Shown here piece by piece: positions 47,100 through 59,090 of a stretch of DNA of 64,000 nt; positions within the stretch are counted from its first letter, which is position 1, and every line of letters begins with the position of its first letter. The position numbers and the translations under genes were made by a program. The notes beneath the pieces are model-generated. The model saw nothing but the letters and a program-made list of their open reading frames with translations, did not search any database and was not told the origin of the DNA. The DNA is from Haematobia irritans (taxonomy: Eukaryota > Arthropoda > Insecta > Diptera > Muscidae): the NCBI RefSeq assembly GCF_050003625.1, contig NC_134398.1, forward strand, positions 82,864,003 to 82,928,002. Direction: 5' to 3'.

Positions 47100-48625
47100 C
47101 ACCCTCAGAAAAAATCGCTTCTCTAACATATGTTCCAAACATATTTTGCAGAAAGCACATATGTTAGTGGATACTGCCGAAACATTAATATGTTTGTTTT
47201 ACGTGAACATATATGTTCTGAAGCATTTTGAGCCCAAAAATATTATATGCTTGGAAGAATTTTCCCCAAAGAAGATTGTGCTCATTCCCTCACATAATTT
47301 TCACTTCCACGAGTTTTTTTAGTTCTTGGCACCTTTTTCTGTAATACAAATAATGTTGAAGAAATTATTCAATTTTATAATTTTACCTTTCGCCTGGACT
47401 GAGAATCGAACCGGGAACCATGCAATTTGTAAGCCAACACACTACCACTGGGCTACGTAGCTGTTATAGTTACCAATAGACAAATATCGTTATAAGTTAC
47501 ATTTATATAGCATAGTTTGCAGCGCCCACGAGCCGATGCAAACAAAACATTATTCAACAGAAACATATATTTGTTGGCCACGTGGAGCAGTGGTTAGCAT
47601 GTCCGCCTTGCATGCAAAAGGTCCTGGGTTCAATCCCTACTCCGACCGAACACCAATTTTTTTTTTAATTTTTGTATTTATATTTTTATATTATTAAATG
47701 AAATTTTTACAATGAAACTTCGAAATGTGTGCTATTAAAGATTTACAGTCAGAAAAGAACAGTGCTTGATATAAACGAAATGGACTGAGCTTTTGGATAA
47801 TTTTTTTTTTATTGCAAAAATAACAATTTTGTAGCAAAAAACTGTTTTTGGTATAAAAGCTTGAAATGTTGGAAGGAATTCAAAAACTCTAACAAAAGAA
47901 GAACGTGGAGTCGAGTATAAACATACATAAATAATTTTATAATATACACATAAATTTAGTTAGCCGTGAACAGTTTTTTACTAGCATTTACCACCATTTT
48001 AAATGCATTTAAAACTTATCGTACTTAATTTCATGTTTACCCTTAAGGCCGGTATTAAGTTGGCATTATCGTTCTAAAATGACCCTGTTTTGCCTTTTAC
48101 TTTTCTTTAATAATTCATTTTAAAGAAAATAACCTTTTTCAATTTTTTAGTAAAACTCGAACTTAATGCCCGCTTCCGAATGTCTATTCTCTTTACACGA
48201 GTATTCAAATTAAATAATATTTAGACTTTCCGAAACAACATAAAAGCAGTTTCACAGAAATTGCTCTCTTTTGATTCTCTCGCTGTGTTATGTTGATATC
48301 TCTCGTCAACCCTCCCGGTTTCCATCTCTATTTCTTTCTCTATTCTCTCTCTCTCTGTCGCTCTCTGAATAAAATATCACAACATATATATGTTTACTCG
48401 AAATTTGTAAATTTATATATGTTTACATTCACACATATTATTTTTATGAAACATTCATGCCCCAAACATAATATATTCTAACATATTAACATATGTGTCC
48501 CAAACATTTAGTGTTAGTTTAGGAACATTACATGTTTGCACTTAAATATATTGTGTTTACAAATTGTGCCCGAAACACATTTTGTTTATATCGGAACATA
48601 TGAAAAACATATTTTTCTAACAGTG
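47100..48625 (-). mobile_element. Y3: 1.5-kb TIR element with divergent tRNA-like core, inside copia
   Basis: Starts CACCCTCAGAAAAAATCGC and ends ATATTTTTCTAACAGTG, TA on both sides (47098-47099, 48626-48627). Inverse of Y2. Module A is at 47391-47463 (minus), module B at 47574-47654 (plus). Confidence 0.9.
47391..47654. repeat. Divergent tRNA-like pair, Y3
   Basis: Minus strand: CTACGTAGCCCAGTGG ... TTGGCTTACAAATTGC ... CCGGTTCGATTCTC. Plus strand: ACGTGGAGCAGTGGTTAGC ... CCTTGCATGC ... GGGTTCAATCCC, then a T-rich run (47658-47670) that could stop RNA polymerase III. Confidence 0.75.
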
Positions 48626-48627
48626 TA

Positions 48628-49967
48628 GAAGCTATGCAAAGAATTTAAAGTTAATCCAAATCCAAATGGAACTCTGGACAAATTTAAGGCCAGACTTGTC
48701 ATAAAAGGTTACAAGCAGTCTAAAGGTATTGATTACGAAGAAACATTCAGTCCAAGAATGGAAGCTATAAGGGCAAGGCATGCATTTAGCGCAGTTCGGC
48801 GTTTCTTTATGGAAATCTAGAAGAAACAATTTTCATGAAACAACCTGAAGGTTTTTAAGACGGTACAGGGAGAGTATGCAGATTAAAAAGGAGCTTATAT
48901 GGATTAAAACAAGCACCACGTTGTTGGAATCAAAAAATTGGCAGCTATTTGCAAAAGCTTGGTTTTAAAATAAGCGTAGCTGATTCATGCATCTACACAA
49001 AGGCACTAAAGGAAACAAAATCATACCAGCTCTGTATGTAGATGAGGGTCTTGTAGCTGCAACAAATCTTCATGATATCAAAATTCTTCTGGAACAATTA
49101 AAAAAGGAATTCAAGATAACAACAAAGGAAGCGAGTTACTTTTTGGAATTGGAATCAGCCAACAAGCATATGCCAGAAAAATTTTAGAAAGATTTAATTT
49201 TTCTGAGTGCAGTCCGGTTTCAACGCCTATGATAAAAGAAGGAATTTGCGAATCGAGGAAAGTAGTAGAAACTGATTTTCATTTCCTTATCGCCAAGCTG
49301 TTGGAGCCCTTATGTACCTAATGTTGGGAACAAGGCCAGATTTGGCGTACTGTGTTGGCTTCCTCTCAAAATCGTTAGAAAACCATCAAAGGAAGATATA
49401 ACTCGCATAAAAAGAGATTTTCGATATATTTCTGGCACTGCAAACTATTGCATTCAATACAAAAGGCAAATAAAAGAAGAATTACAATGCTTTAGTGATG
49501 CGGATTTTGGATGATGTCTCAAAACTCGAAGATCCGCAACAGGAGTTGTAGCTATGTATGGTAACGGTGTGGTATCTTGGAAAAGCCAACAACAAGCAAT
49601 GATTACAACTTCCACAACTTAAGCCGAGATACTTGCTGCCTCTGAAGCTGTTAAGAAAGTTATTTGGCTCAAACGTTTATATACAGAACTAACGCGTTTA
49701 AATGATGTTCCGACTTTGTATATAGATAATTCAGCTGCTGTTAAACTAGCACAAAATCCGGAATATCATAAGAGAACAAAGCATATCAGTTTGAAGCATT
49801 TCTTTGTTCGCGAAAATGTCTCTGAAAAGGAACTGACAGTTCAACAAATATCTATGGAAAATCAATTAGCTGATTTGATGACGAAGCCTTTGCAACAAAC
49901 CAGATTGGCAGAGCTTTACTCTCAACTTGGATTACAAACCTCTAACATCACATAACAAGGGAAAGTG
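48628..49967 (+). pseudogene. Copia-type retrotransposon pol: reverse transcriptase and RNase H
   Basis: Reads FKARLVIKGYKQSKGIDYEE (~48685-48745), FSPRMEA, LKQAPRCWN, then YVDEGLVAA (~49040; copia normally has YVDD, so the second Asp is replaced by Glu), KEFKITTKEA, and an RNase H end (49716-49955) with YIDNSAAVKLAQNPEYHKRT and ADLMTKPL. Several frameshifts and stops, so inactive. A purine-rich AAGGGAAAG precedes the LTR. Confidence 0.85.
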
Positions 49968-50102
49968 TTGAAGTACCATTTGGAAGTGTTATTTGCTGTT
50001 GTATATTTTATTATATGAAGTAGTAGTTTTGAAAATGATTTTGAAGTTTGTGTATAGACTGTTCCATTCAGTACAAAATAAAATTTAACTACAAAATAAA
50101 CA
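49968..50102 (+). repeat. Probable 3' LTR of the copia-type element
   Basis: Begins TGTTGAAGTACC directly after the purine tract and ends AAAATAAACA where unrelated non-LTR sequence starts. TGTT...AACA termini and a short length fit a copia-type LTR. No 5' LTR is available for comparison. Confidence 0.6.
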
Positions 50103-50823
50103 GTGCCGGAGATATCTGATAATGCACAGATAATTTAGAACCCAACGCTTGGTTCCTGCCGGTAGGGACGTATTCTCGATGTCCTCGAATAGTGTGGCAT
50201 GGTTGACCGTATCGAATGCCTTCGATAGGTCAAGCGCCACGAGGGCCGTCCTGTGGCACGGCTTGGGCTGATTGAGTCCCATATTAATGTGTGCTGAAAT
50301 GGCATGCAAGACTGTCGTCGTGATATGTACCTTACTCCATGTTGATGGTGGGCAACTGGAAATTCTCCACAAGGCTGGGGAGGAGTAGTGCCTCAAGTGT
50401 CTTTGCTACTGGCGAGAGAAGGGATATCGGTCTGTACGATTCACCTTTACTCGAATCTTTACCTGGCTTCAGTAATGGAATCACTCTACCCAGCGTCTTG
50501 GATGGGTCCGCGCTGTTGATGACATTAGTGATGGCGTGTCATCGGCTCGGAGACCACGGATGCGACGAATGGCTCTCCTTTTCGCTCTATCACTCTCGGG
50601 GTGCTCGACAAACAGTCGGTTGAATAATGTGGCGCACCTCTTCGGATCAGTCACTGTCACGTCGCCAAAGGTGACTGAAATACCATCATCCCTAGTAGCG
50701 GGGTTCGATAGGGCTCTCACTGTTGACCACAATTTACCTGTCACTGTGCCTTGGTTACATTGCTGCAGGTGCTCTAACCAAGTGTTCCGCTGGTGCTCGT
50801 CGACTATCTTACTAATCTCTAGA
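50103..50823 (-). pseudogene. Non-LTR retrotransposon ORF2 fragment, downstream half
   Basis: On the minus strand a charged region (50481-50815) precedes a reverse transcriptase piece with HRTALVALDLSKAFDTVNH (50085-50396). Class: Jockey/CR1-like group by motif style, not resolved further. Split from 54531-54700 by the hAT-type element and cut by the copia LTR at 50102. Confidence 0.75.
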
Positions 50824-51260
50824 CAGGGATCCGGAGCGGAGCGTGGAGCGGAGCGGAGCAAGCCCTTTTTTTTGCCGGAGCGGGAGCGGAATTTCTAAAA
50901 TCCGGAGCGGAGCGGTTTTTCATTTGGAAATAAAATATTACTTGAATGAAATGTGTAACTTTGAAATTACACTGTGTAGGTAATTTCAAATATAGCTAGT
51001 ACTTAGCGTAGTGTGAGTAAACGTTTAAAATGTACGATATGTATTTTTGTACGTACGCACATTGGGAAAAACACAGCGTGTTTTTTTAGTAATTGTTTTC
51101 AAAAACGGCAAATGTCAAAATATATGTCTAGTATGTGTTGTAAAAGTAACAACAGTACTTTCGATCAATTTCATCCTTTATTACTACAAAGATGTTTGTA
51201 ATGAACGTCAAATAAATGCAATTAAACGGTCTTATTTATATTTAATTTTTTAGTTTTCTA

Positions 51261-51519
51261 CACTGAAAAAAATATTGTCGTGAAGTCAAAGATTTCATGT
51301 CCTTAGAATAAAAATGCAAATTTTGCTTAACATGGAAGACGCATTTCTCTAAAATAAAGTTTTTTCCTTGTCCAAAAGTCAATAAACTTTTGAATGAAGT
51401 TGTAATGTCCTTATAATTAAGTGATTTTACTTAAAAATGTGTATCATAACATGAAAGATAAAATTTTTGAGGTGAGGTCAACGTGACATTAATAATTAAG
51501 AAAAAATTTTTTTTCAGTG
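51261..51519. mobile_element. W3: 259-bp W element
   Basis: Ends CACTGAAAAAAATATTG and TTTTTTTTCAGTG, TA on both sides. Internally deleted relative to W1. Confidence 0.85.
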
Positions 51520-51929
51520 TAAGGACATTCATATTTGCTTTACTATTGTACTATATCCTAGCATTCTCTTATTTCTGATATTAGTTCTCGAAAATTTAAT
51601 TAAAATTATGGATAGTTTCAATTTTGGTTGAAAAATGTGCGCATATACATTTATTTTAATTTTTTCTCACATTGAAAAATAATGACTTGATTTGTATTAT
51701 TGCATGTTATCTTCTTTTTTTGAGAACGAACATTTCTTAAAAACGCTGTTCGAAAATGTATTTTTACAATAAAGGGTAAAAAAGCGAAATTAGGTAACGC
51801 TAGATCTGAGTAAGAATATTCGTAGGTATACCACGGACTGATTTCGATGGAGGTTGTTGCAAACATAAACATACACACACACATTACAAATATAACAAAA
51901 CCTCTTCTCTACGTCTGTTGCAAAACAAA
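51520..51929. other. Non-coding interior of the hAT-type element
   Basis: No repeat match or coding signal found. Confidence 0.4.
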
Positions 51930-53233
51930 ACAAGTATATACGGCCGCAAGTTCGGCCAGGCCGAATCTTATGTACCCACCACCATGGATTGCGTAGAAAC
52001 TTCTACGAAAGACTGTCATCCACAATCGAATTACTTGGGTTGTGGTATGTTAAAACTTCTTATTCCTGCATGGTTGTTGGATACCATATACTAACATCAC
52101 GTACCAAATTTCAACCGAATGGGAAGAATTTTGCTCTTCCAAGGGGCTCTGGAGGTGAAATCTGGGGATCGGTTTATATGGGGCCTATATATAATTATGG
52201 ACCGATATCGACCAATTTTTGCATGGGAGCTTGAGGCCATATATTAACACCACGTACCAAATTTCAACTGAATCAAATGAATTTTGGTCTTCCAAGAGGT
52301 TCCGGAGGTCAAATCTGGTGATCGGTTTATATGGGGGCTATATATAATTATGAACCGATGTGGACCAATTTTTGCATGGTTGTTAGAGACCATATACTAA
52401 CATCACATACCAAATTTCAGCCGGATCGGATGAAATTTGCTTCTCTTAGAGGCCTCGCAAGCCAAATCGGGGGATCGGTTTATATGGGGGCTATATATAA
52501 TTATGGACCGATGTGGACCAATTTTTGCATGGTTATTAGAGACCATATACTGACACCATGTACCAAATTTCAGCCGGATCGGATGAAATTTGCTTCTCTT
52601 AGGGGCCTCGCAAGCCAAATCGGGGGATCGGTTTATATGGGGGCTATATATAATTATGGACCGATGTGGACCAATTTTTGCATGGTTGTTAGAGGCCATA
52701 TACTAACACCATGTACCAAATTTCAGCCGGATCGGATGAAATTTGCTTCTCTTAGGGGCCTCGCAAGCCAAATCGGGGGATCGGTTTATATGGGGGCTAT
52801 ATATAATTATGGACCGATGTGGACCAATTTTTGTATGGTTGTTAGAGACCATATACTAACACCATGTACCAAATTTCAGCCGGATCGGATGAAATTTGCT
52901 TCTCTTAGAGGCCTCGCAAGCCAAATTTTGGGGTCCGTTTATATGGGGGCTATACGTAAAAGTGGACCTATATGGCCCATTTGCAATACCATCCGACCTA
53001 CATCAATAACAACTACTTGTGCCAAGTTTCAAGTCGATAGCTTGTTTCGTTCGGAAGTTAGCGTGATTTCAACAGACGGACGGACGGACGGACGGACATG
53101 CTCAGATCGACTCAGAATTTCACCACGACCCAGAATATATATACTTTATGGGGTCTTAGAACAATATTTCGATGCGTTACAAACGGAATGACAAAGTTAA
53201 TATACCCCCCATCCTATGGTGGTGGGTATAAAA
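51930..53233 (-). mobile_element. H3: Helentron/DINE-like element with 153-bp array
   Basis: Inverse of H2: hairpin AAGTTCGGCC/GGCCGAATCTT at 51949-51970, TACCCACCACCATGGATTG, 153-bp units (marker at 52358, 52511, 52664, 52817), CGGA runs at 53078-53095, and the end CCTATGGTGGTGGGTATA. The 286-codon frame at 52331-53191 is repeat translation. Confidence 0.8.
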
Positions 53234-53286
53234 AAACTTTCGGAGAGTAGTTACCTCTACTCTGTGTATAGACTTTCAATTCCAAT

Positions 53287-53430
53287 CAGCGTTGCCGTTT
53301 TGGTCCGATCGGACCAAAATTGGTCCAAAAGATTTCTAATTTTTAAATTTGGTCCGATGGTCGGACCAAACAGAATTTGGTCCATTTTGGTCCGTTTTCA
53401 TAAATTTGGTTTCTATCACATATTAAATAG
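53287..53430. mobile_element. hAT-type end fragment with GGTCCGA motifs
   Basis: Starts CAGCGTTGCCGTTTTGGTCC and contains about seven GGTCC/GGACC motifs in 130 bp. The opposite end is missing. Confidence 0.6.
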
Positions 53431-53440
53431 TAGATGGTGC

Positions 53441-53731
53441 ACCACAAAGAATATTGTCGGGAGGCCAAATATTTCACATGCTTAAAATACGAATACGAAT
53501 TTTGCTTAGAATAGAAGACGTATTTCTCTGAAATAAAGTTTTTTCCTTGTCTAAAAGTCTCTAAACTTTTCAATGAAGTCTGTTTGTCCTTATAGCTAAG
53601 TGATTCGACATAAAAATGTGTATCCTAACATGAATGAAAATGTCGTTTTAATGAAGTCAAAATGGATTTAATATTTCTGAAAAAATCTTCAAAATTAATA
53701 AAATGTTTCAACACATTGTTTTAAATTCATT
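53441..53731. mobile_element. W4: diverged W-element fragment
   Basis: Shares AGAATATTGTCGGGAGGCC and the following ~200 bp with W1/W2. Ends not intact. Confidence 0.65.
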
Positions 53732-54365
53732 ATACCCTAAACCACATAGTGGTTAGGGTATAATAAGTTTGATCTGCCAAAAAATGTGCCTACCAGAAAT
53801 ATTGATTTTAGACCCCATAAAATATATACCGATCGACTCAGAATCAACTACTGAGTCGATCTAGCGCTTGGTGTCCGTCCGTCTGTCCATGTATTTGTTG
53901 TTCACAGGATTCCGGTCGCAATTATTAACCGATTTTGATGAAGTTTGGTACAGGGAGTTTTTTTGGGCACAAGGACGAACGCTATTGAATTTGGAAGAAA
54001 TCGGATCAAATTTAGATATAGCTCCCATATATATGTATTGCCCGATTTCGAGAAATGGGGTCATGTTGCACTTTTTTACTAACCGATCGTCGTCAAATTT
54101 AGCACAAAATAATCTTCTCTATCACCCTTTACGTCTGAAAATTTCATCGAAATCGGTTCAGATTTAGATATAGGTCCCATATATATGTGTCGCCCGATTT
54201 TGCCAAATTAGGTCATAAAACCCTTATTTATCAACCGATCTTACTCAAAGTTGGCTAAATGTAATCTTCTATAGCACTAACTATATGTGCAAAAAATCAT
54301 CGAAATCGGTTTAGATTTAGCTATAGCACCCATATATGTACCGCCCCATTTTTCTAAATAAAATA
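53732..54365 (+). mobile_element. D3: DINE/mini-me-like element fragment
   Basis: Starts TATACCCTAAACCACATAG with the inverted GTGGTTAGGGTATAA, then CTGAGTCGATCTAGC and GTCCGTCCGTCTGTCC, then units with ATATAG markers at 54016, 54168 and 54321 (152 and 153 bp apart). 3' end missing. Confidence 0.75.
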
Positions 54366-54530
54366 AAACTCAGTTGAACAAATAATACAATGTTTGTACT
54401 ATAATTTTCCCGAAGAGGAGCGGAGCGGAGTGATTTTTTTTTTCTCGGAGCGGAGCGGTTTTCTTTTCTCCGGAGCGGGAGCGAAGCGGAGCGAAGCGGA
54501 GCGAAAAAAATGGACCGCTCCGGATCCCTG

Positions 54531-54700
54531 TCTCTAGATTCAGTTCCCTGATTCTAGCATCAGCAGGGTTAGCACGACGGTGTTCATCACGCTCATCTGC
54601 GAGTCCCGCCGCTTCCGCTGGGAAGTTGGGCCTCACTCGGGCAATTCGATCACATGGTTGCGATTTAAAACGAACCAAAATGTGGAAAACTGACACACAA
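54531..54700 (-). pseudogene. Non-LTR retrotransposon ORF2 fragment, upstream half
   Basis: Continuation of 50103-50823: the reading frame runs straight across when the hAT-type element and one TSD copy are ignored. Encodes an Ala/Arg-rich stretch (ANPADARIREL). It ends at an A/T run near 54700, which is probably the 5' truncation. Confidence 0.7.
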
Positions 54701-54792
54701 TTAAAAAAAAAAAACCAAGTGGTTTATAAACAAAAGAAAATTCGGTACAAATGTTCGATTGTTGTCAACAACTATTAATAAAAAAAAACGCA

Positions 54793-55937
54793 CACTCAGA
54801 GAAGAAACATGATTGTCACAATCATATTCGAAGAGCAAAATAATATGAGCTATTTTTACGGCGACCATGTAACATTTTAACCCGCAACCATGTTGGCTCA
54901 GTGAACCTGGTTCTAAGAAAAATATAATTGTCCTCATCTAAAATGTTATCATATTGATTAAAAGAATTTTGTTTGAATGAAAAAAATGGTCACGATTTAA
55001 AATGTAATGGTATTCATTAAAAATGTTTTTCTCCTAGTTAAAAGAACATGGTCACAACCTAAAATGTTTTGATCTTTATGAAAAAAACTTTTTTCATCGT
55101 CGAAAAAATGACGCCACTTGAGAAAAGAAAACACAAAATTAAATTTATTTGTTTATTTTCATTTATTTATAAACTAATTCATTGTTTATTTGTATTTATA
55201 ATGCCGTTTAAGCAAACATCATATATTTTTACACACTCTTTTTTCAATTTCAACAATAAGTAATCATTCCATATTTACTTCGTGCCCATCACATGTACCA
55301 ACGCAGACATAATGTAACTGCAAATAAAAATAAATTATACCATATATCAAAATGCAGAACAAAAAACAGGTACATTTTTTTCAATTACATTTTCCTTTTT
55401 TTGTGTTCACATAAAACCACGAGCCACTTCTGAATAAATAAATTAACACAAAACACAGTAATTCCGTATTCTCCCTCCATTCTAAGAAACAATCAACACG
55501 CGACTGACGCGCAAAATGAAAATCGTGCGTACCTGCTCAATCTTTTTATAAAATTCTTTTCGCTGCAAAAAAGTTAAAAAATTAAATGGTCACGAAAGAA
55601 AATAAAATGGTATTTATGGTCATGTAATGGTTCTAGACATGTCTATACTTAACCTATAAAAATACTTTTTTCTCTGTAAAAAAGTAAACAAATAGAATGG
55701 TCAGGTACATGATTTTCCCGACCATTTAATGGTCTCAAATTCTATCATTTAAATGATAAAAAAACATATTTGCGGTATTTGAGAACCATTCAAATGCTTA
55801 TTGCCACCATACACTTTTCTCCGCTCGAAAATTATTTTTACAAAAACAAAATACATGGTTTTCGCGACAATTACATGCTATAGATAAGCATTAAATGGAT
55901 GCGGCAACCATATCCAAACATTGTTTTTCTGTGCATG
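54793..55937. mobile_element. Z3: 1.1-kb TIR element
   Basis: Same layout as Z1 without the 171-bp duplication. Starts CACTCAGAGAAGAAACATG and ends TTTTTCTGTGCATG. Both flanks are CA (54791-54792, 55938-55939). Confidence 0.8.
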
Positions 55938-56604
55938 CACTTGCTTTTGTATTTTTCTTTTATTTTAGACATATTTAACCCTAGCTATGGCACTATTCAC
56001 AAATGTAAATATTTAGTGTTTGAAACTGTTGCCATTTTAAAAATTTTTATCCGATTTTCATGCGTTTTAGAACCAGTGGCCAATATTTCGTGCTCTTTCA
56101 CAAAATGTACACATAAAGCAATATTTTTTACAATAGATCAGTTTTTCGATAAAGTTTTGAATTTTTCTTCAAAATCTGTCACTATTTACAAATGTATGTG
56201 GAAGAATATATTTTCAATATTGCATTTTTTGAATTATTTTTTATGAAATTAATACAAATAAGAGAAGAGTAAATGGAAACTCAAAATATGGATTTTTTTT
56301 TGGCAACTGTAGCATTTGGTTTGGACCCAACTGTGCCCCACACAGACTGTTCTTTTTTAAATGCGGGCATATTTTGCTTGTAGAACGTTTTCTTTTCTTC
56401 TCATCATGGTAGCACATATAGCAAGCGGTTTTTACTTTTGAATGCCAATAATTGTATTGGTTCACCGATAATTGTTTTTTGCAATTTAGTTAGGGCCATA
56501 AAAATAAGGTTCACGAACAATTTTATGTTTTCACATCCATTGGAGTTTTTGAGGAGTGTTATCCCATTTAAATGAACTCTACTGAGTACAACACATCTTC
56601 CACA
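55938..56604. repeat. Dispersed repeat with coding remnant (minus strand)
   Basis: Matches 38100-39150. On the minus strand 56241-56465 reads KTACYMCYHDEKKRKRSTS and NSLCGAQLG, a cysteine-rich stretch reminiscent of the C-terminus of piggyBac-type transposases. That resemblance is weak and unproven. It includes the uninterrupted X2 target site near 56180. Confidence 0.45.
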
Positions 56605-57042
56605 TAAGTGTGTAAATATAACCATAGCGATAGGCGGTAGGCGAAACATTTTTGCCGCAACGGCAAATACAATAAGCTTGACACGAATAATTCCCTTTTT
56701 CACGTTTCCTAGCGTTTTTGTTGTCAATACAGCATGCTTTGACAATATTAAACAATGAAGTTGAATAAAAACATAAAATGGCTTGTTATTTGTTGAGTTA
56801 TTTCAAGAAAAAATAATCTACACGTCTCCAGGCAACAGCAATTCCTAGTGGTGAGTTAAAAAAATGTATAAGCGATGGCAACACTATACCAGTTTTCGCC
56901 AAGGAGTTAGAATAAGTTTTAATTTAGCGACACGCCGCTAGCCGTCACGGTATTCCGTCGCGGATTTTGGGTTTCCCATAAGAAATACACGTAAATAAGT
57001 GTTCGCCTACCGCCCATCGCTTTGGTTATATTTACACACTAA
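56605..57042. mobile_element. ~440-bp inverted-repeat element
   Basis: About 41-bp imperfect TIRs: TAAGTGTGTAAATATAACCA with GCGATAGGCGGTAGGCGAA at the left, and the inverse TTCGCCTACCGCCCATCGC with TGGTTATATTTACACACT at the right. No clear target duplication. The interior is non-coding on inspection. Confidence 0.6.
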
Positions 57043-57203
57043 GAACTATCACTATCAGGGCAATCCATTGCCTCAGGGCACTACTTTCATCAAACAGAGT
57101 TCTTTCTCCTACATCGGACAACATTTCCTCCTCAACACAATAAAATTATTATCTTTCCTTGTCATAAAGTAATCTGAAATAAAACGAACTTGATAAAAAT
57201 ATA

Positions 57204-59088
57204 CACCCAGAAAAAATTGACCACTTCTTTAAGTTAAAATGAACTCATTGTGAAGAAAGTTGAACTTCGTATAGCGCCAAAGACATTTTTATTTGTTTGA
57301 ACGATGTGATTTTCGTAGAATTTAGATAGAATGCATTCCATATATTAGTTAACATTTTCCTATATTTATGTACCCTTATACTACAGAATGAAAAAACTTA
57401 ACTGAATTGAATTCATATATGGAATGATTTTATTGAACTTTTTCATTCATTGGGGCAAATCTTGCATATTTGTTGTAAACTTTTTACTTCAAACTTAGAA
57501 CTGCTTACCTTCGTTTTTAAATACAATTTTATTTATTTATATAGGCAATTTTTTCTTCAATAAAATACACGTTTTATTAATATATTAAATATGTTTATTA
57601 TGAATCAACAGCATCGACTGGCCTTGAAATATTAGTTTATTATTCCACTACACTCAAAAAAAAGTGAACTCTCTGTTTCACTAAAGCCATATTAACTTTA
57701 TATTAGTTCATAGAATCATTATGTTTGGAAAAAGTTTATTTTAGTCAAATAATTTTTTCCGTATGTTAGTTAATTGAACTAAAAAACGGGAAAAAGTTAT
57801 ACACAAATAAAGCATAAAGATTTCCTAATTTCGTATTTCTTACAAAATAGTTCATTATTTCTTTAAATTTGTAAATTTTACCAAAAATGTGTCCACCATG
57901 AACTTCGTATGTCACTAAAGACATTCTTGCAATTTTGAACTCCAAGATTTCTCTTAAAACTACAAAATTTCCTTTAACTACTGAAAAAATTAAGTTATGT
58001 CTAATAAATTTTCTTGAATTTGTCGAAAACTATTTACTTATTTTTGCCATATCGGAGTGATGCCAGCGCTTGTAATACCGTTTAGTTAAAATTTTCTAAA
58101 AAAGTTCCAAATTTTCTAAAATTAATCGAAAGTTATCTTTCCTGGTGGGTCACTGTTTTTTCAGTGTAGTTCCCATTTCCATGTAATATCATCAATTGTA
58201 AAACGCATTTTTTCTTCTTCTTGTACCTTCCACTTTTAATAAGTTGCTGCGTAACGATTTTGTCCTCCTTTTACAATTTCAATACCTACAAATATAAAAA
58301 ATTATAAACCAATTTTTTCATAAAAGGTTAGCGTCACTGAATGTTACCTGGTAATTGAAGATTCCAAAATGAAGACGAATGAATGGATTGTTATTCTGTT
58401 TTGTTTCTTTATACACCATCACGAACATAATTTTTTCTCACTAATTTAAAATAACAAATATTTTATATATTTTATTTGTTATTTATTATATTAGTTTTTA
58501 ACAATCCCTCCGTATACCATAACAACGCGATTCCAACTAAAAAACAACCCACGCGCAAACACATCGATTACATCGATGACAGGTATCGATTGCAGGTAGA
58601 TAAAAGAAATGTAGGAAATTTTCCTATATTCTAACAAGTGTGTTTCCTTAAGTTTTGAAAGGATTGAATACTTTTTAGTACGAATGAACTAAAATATTTT
58701 TCTATGCCAAGTGTTATTCGTATGTATGATAAGCTTTCTATAATAAAGGAAGTCAGAATATCATTTTATAAGAAATCTTACTAAATTTGAGGAAACTTGG
58801 TTTTAGTTCGGTTTTTGTTTATTTTTACGAATGCTTTGTTATCAGTGAATAAAATTTTCTTTTTCAGTAGTAAATTCTTATACCCAGCAAAGAAAACAGT
58901 ATTAGTAAAATGCCATGCCTTATTCTAGTTAATGAACTATTCCTAACTGCTTTCAGTTTAGGATTTTTTTACTGAAATAAGTAAATTTTATTAATTCACA
59001 CAAAAATTTAACTGAATGGAAATAAAATGGCTAAACTAAATTGATAAACATTTTTTCCTTTATTTTCGAAGACTCTTTTTTCTGGGTG
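57204..59088. mobile_element. U1: 1.9-kb TIR element with V3 nested
   Basis: Ends CACCCAGAAAAAATTG and TTTTTTCTGGGTG with TA on both sides (57202-57203, 59089-59090). Non-coding interior; V3 at 57651-58166. A deleted relative is at ~32005-32452. Confidence 0.75.
57651..58166. mobile_element. V3: 516-bp TIR element
   Basis: Ends CACTCAAAAAAAAGTGAACTC-like and TCACTGTTTTTTCAGTG, TA on both sides. Same orientation as V1. Confidence 0.85.
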
Positions 59089-59090
59089 TA

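Larger units (their letters stand above)
50824..54530. mobile_element. 3.7-kb hAT-type element in a retrotransposon, with nested insertions
   Basis: TIRs CAGGGATCCGGAGCGG and (inverse) CAGGGATCCGGAGCGG are identical over 16 bp. The 8-bp target duplication is TCTCTAGA (50816-50823, 54531-54538). GGAGCG motifs are packed within ~100 bp of both ends. No hAT transposase remains; the interior holds W3, H3, a second hAT-end fragment, W4 and D3. Confidence 0.95.

Noticed and set aside
50536..50898. 120-codon plus-strand frame
   Set aside because: Antisense of the non-LTR ORF2 and runs into the hAT-type TIR.
56404..56745. 113-codon minus-strand frame as a host gene
   Set aside because: Overlaps the 56605-57042 inverted repeat and its neighbour is a dispersed repeat; more likely decayed TE sequence.
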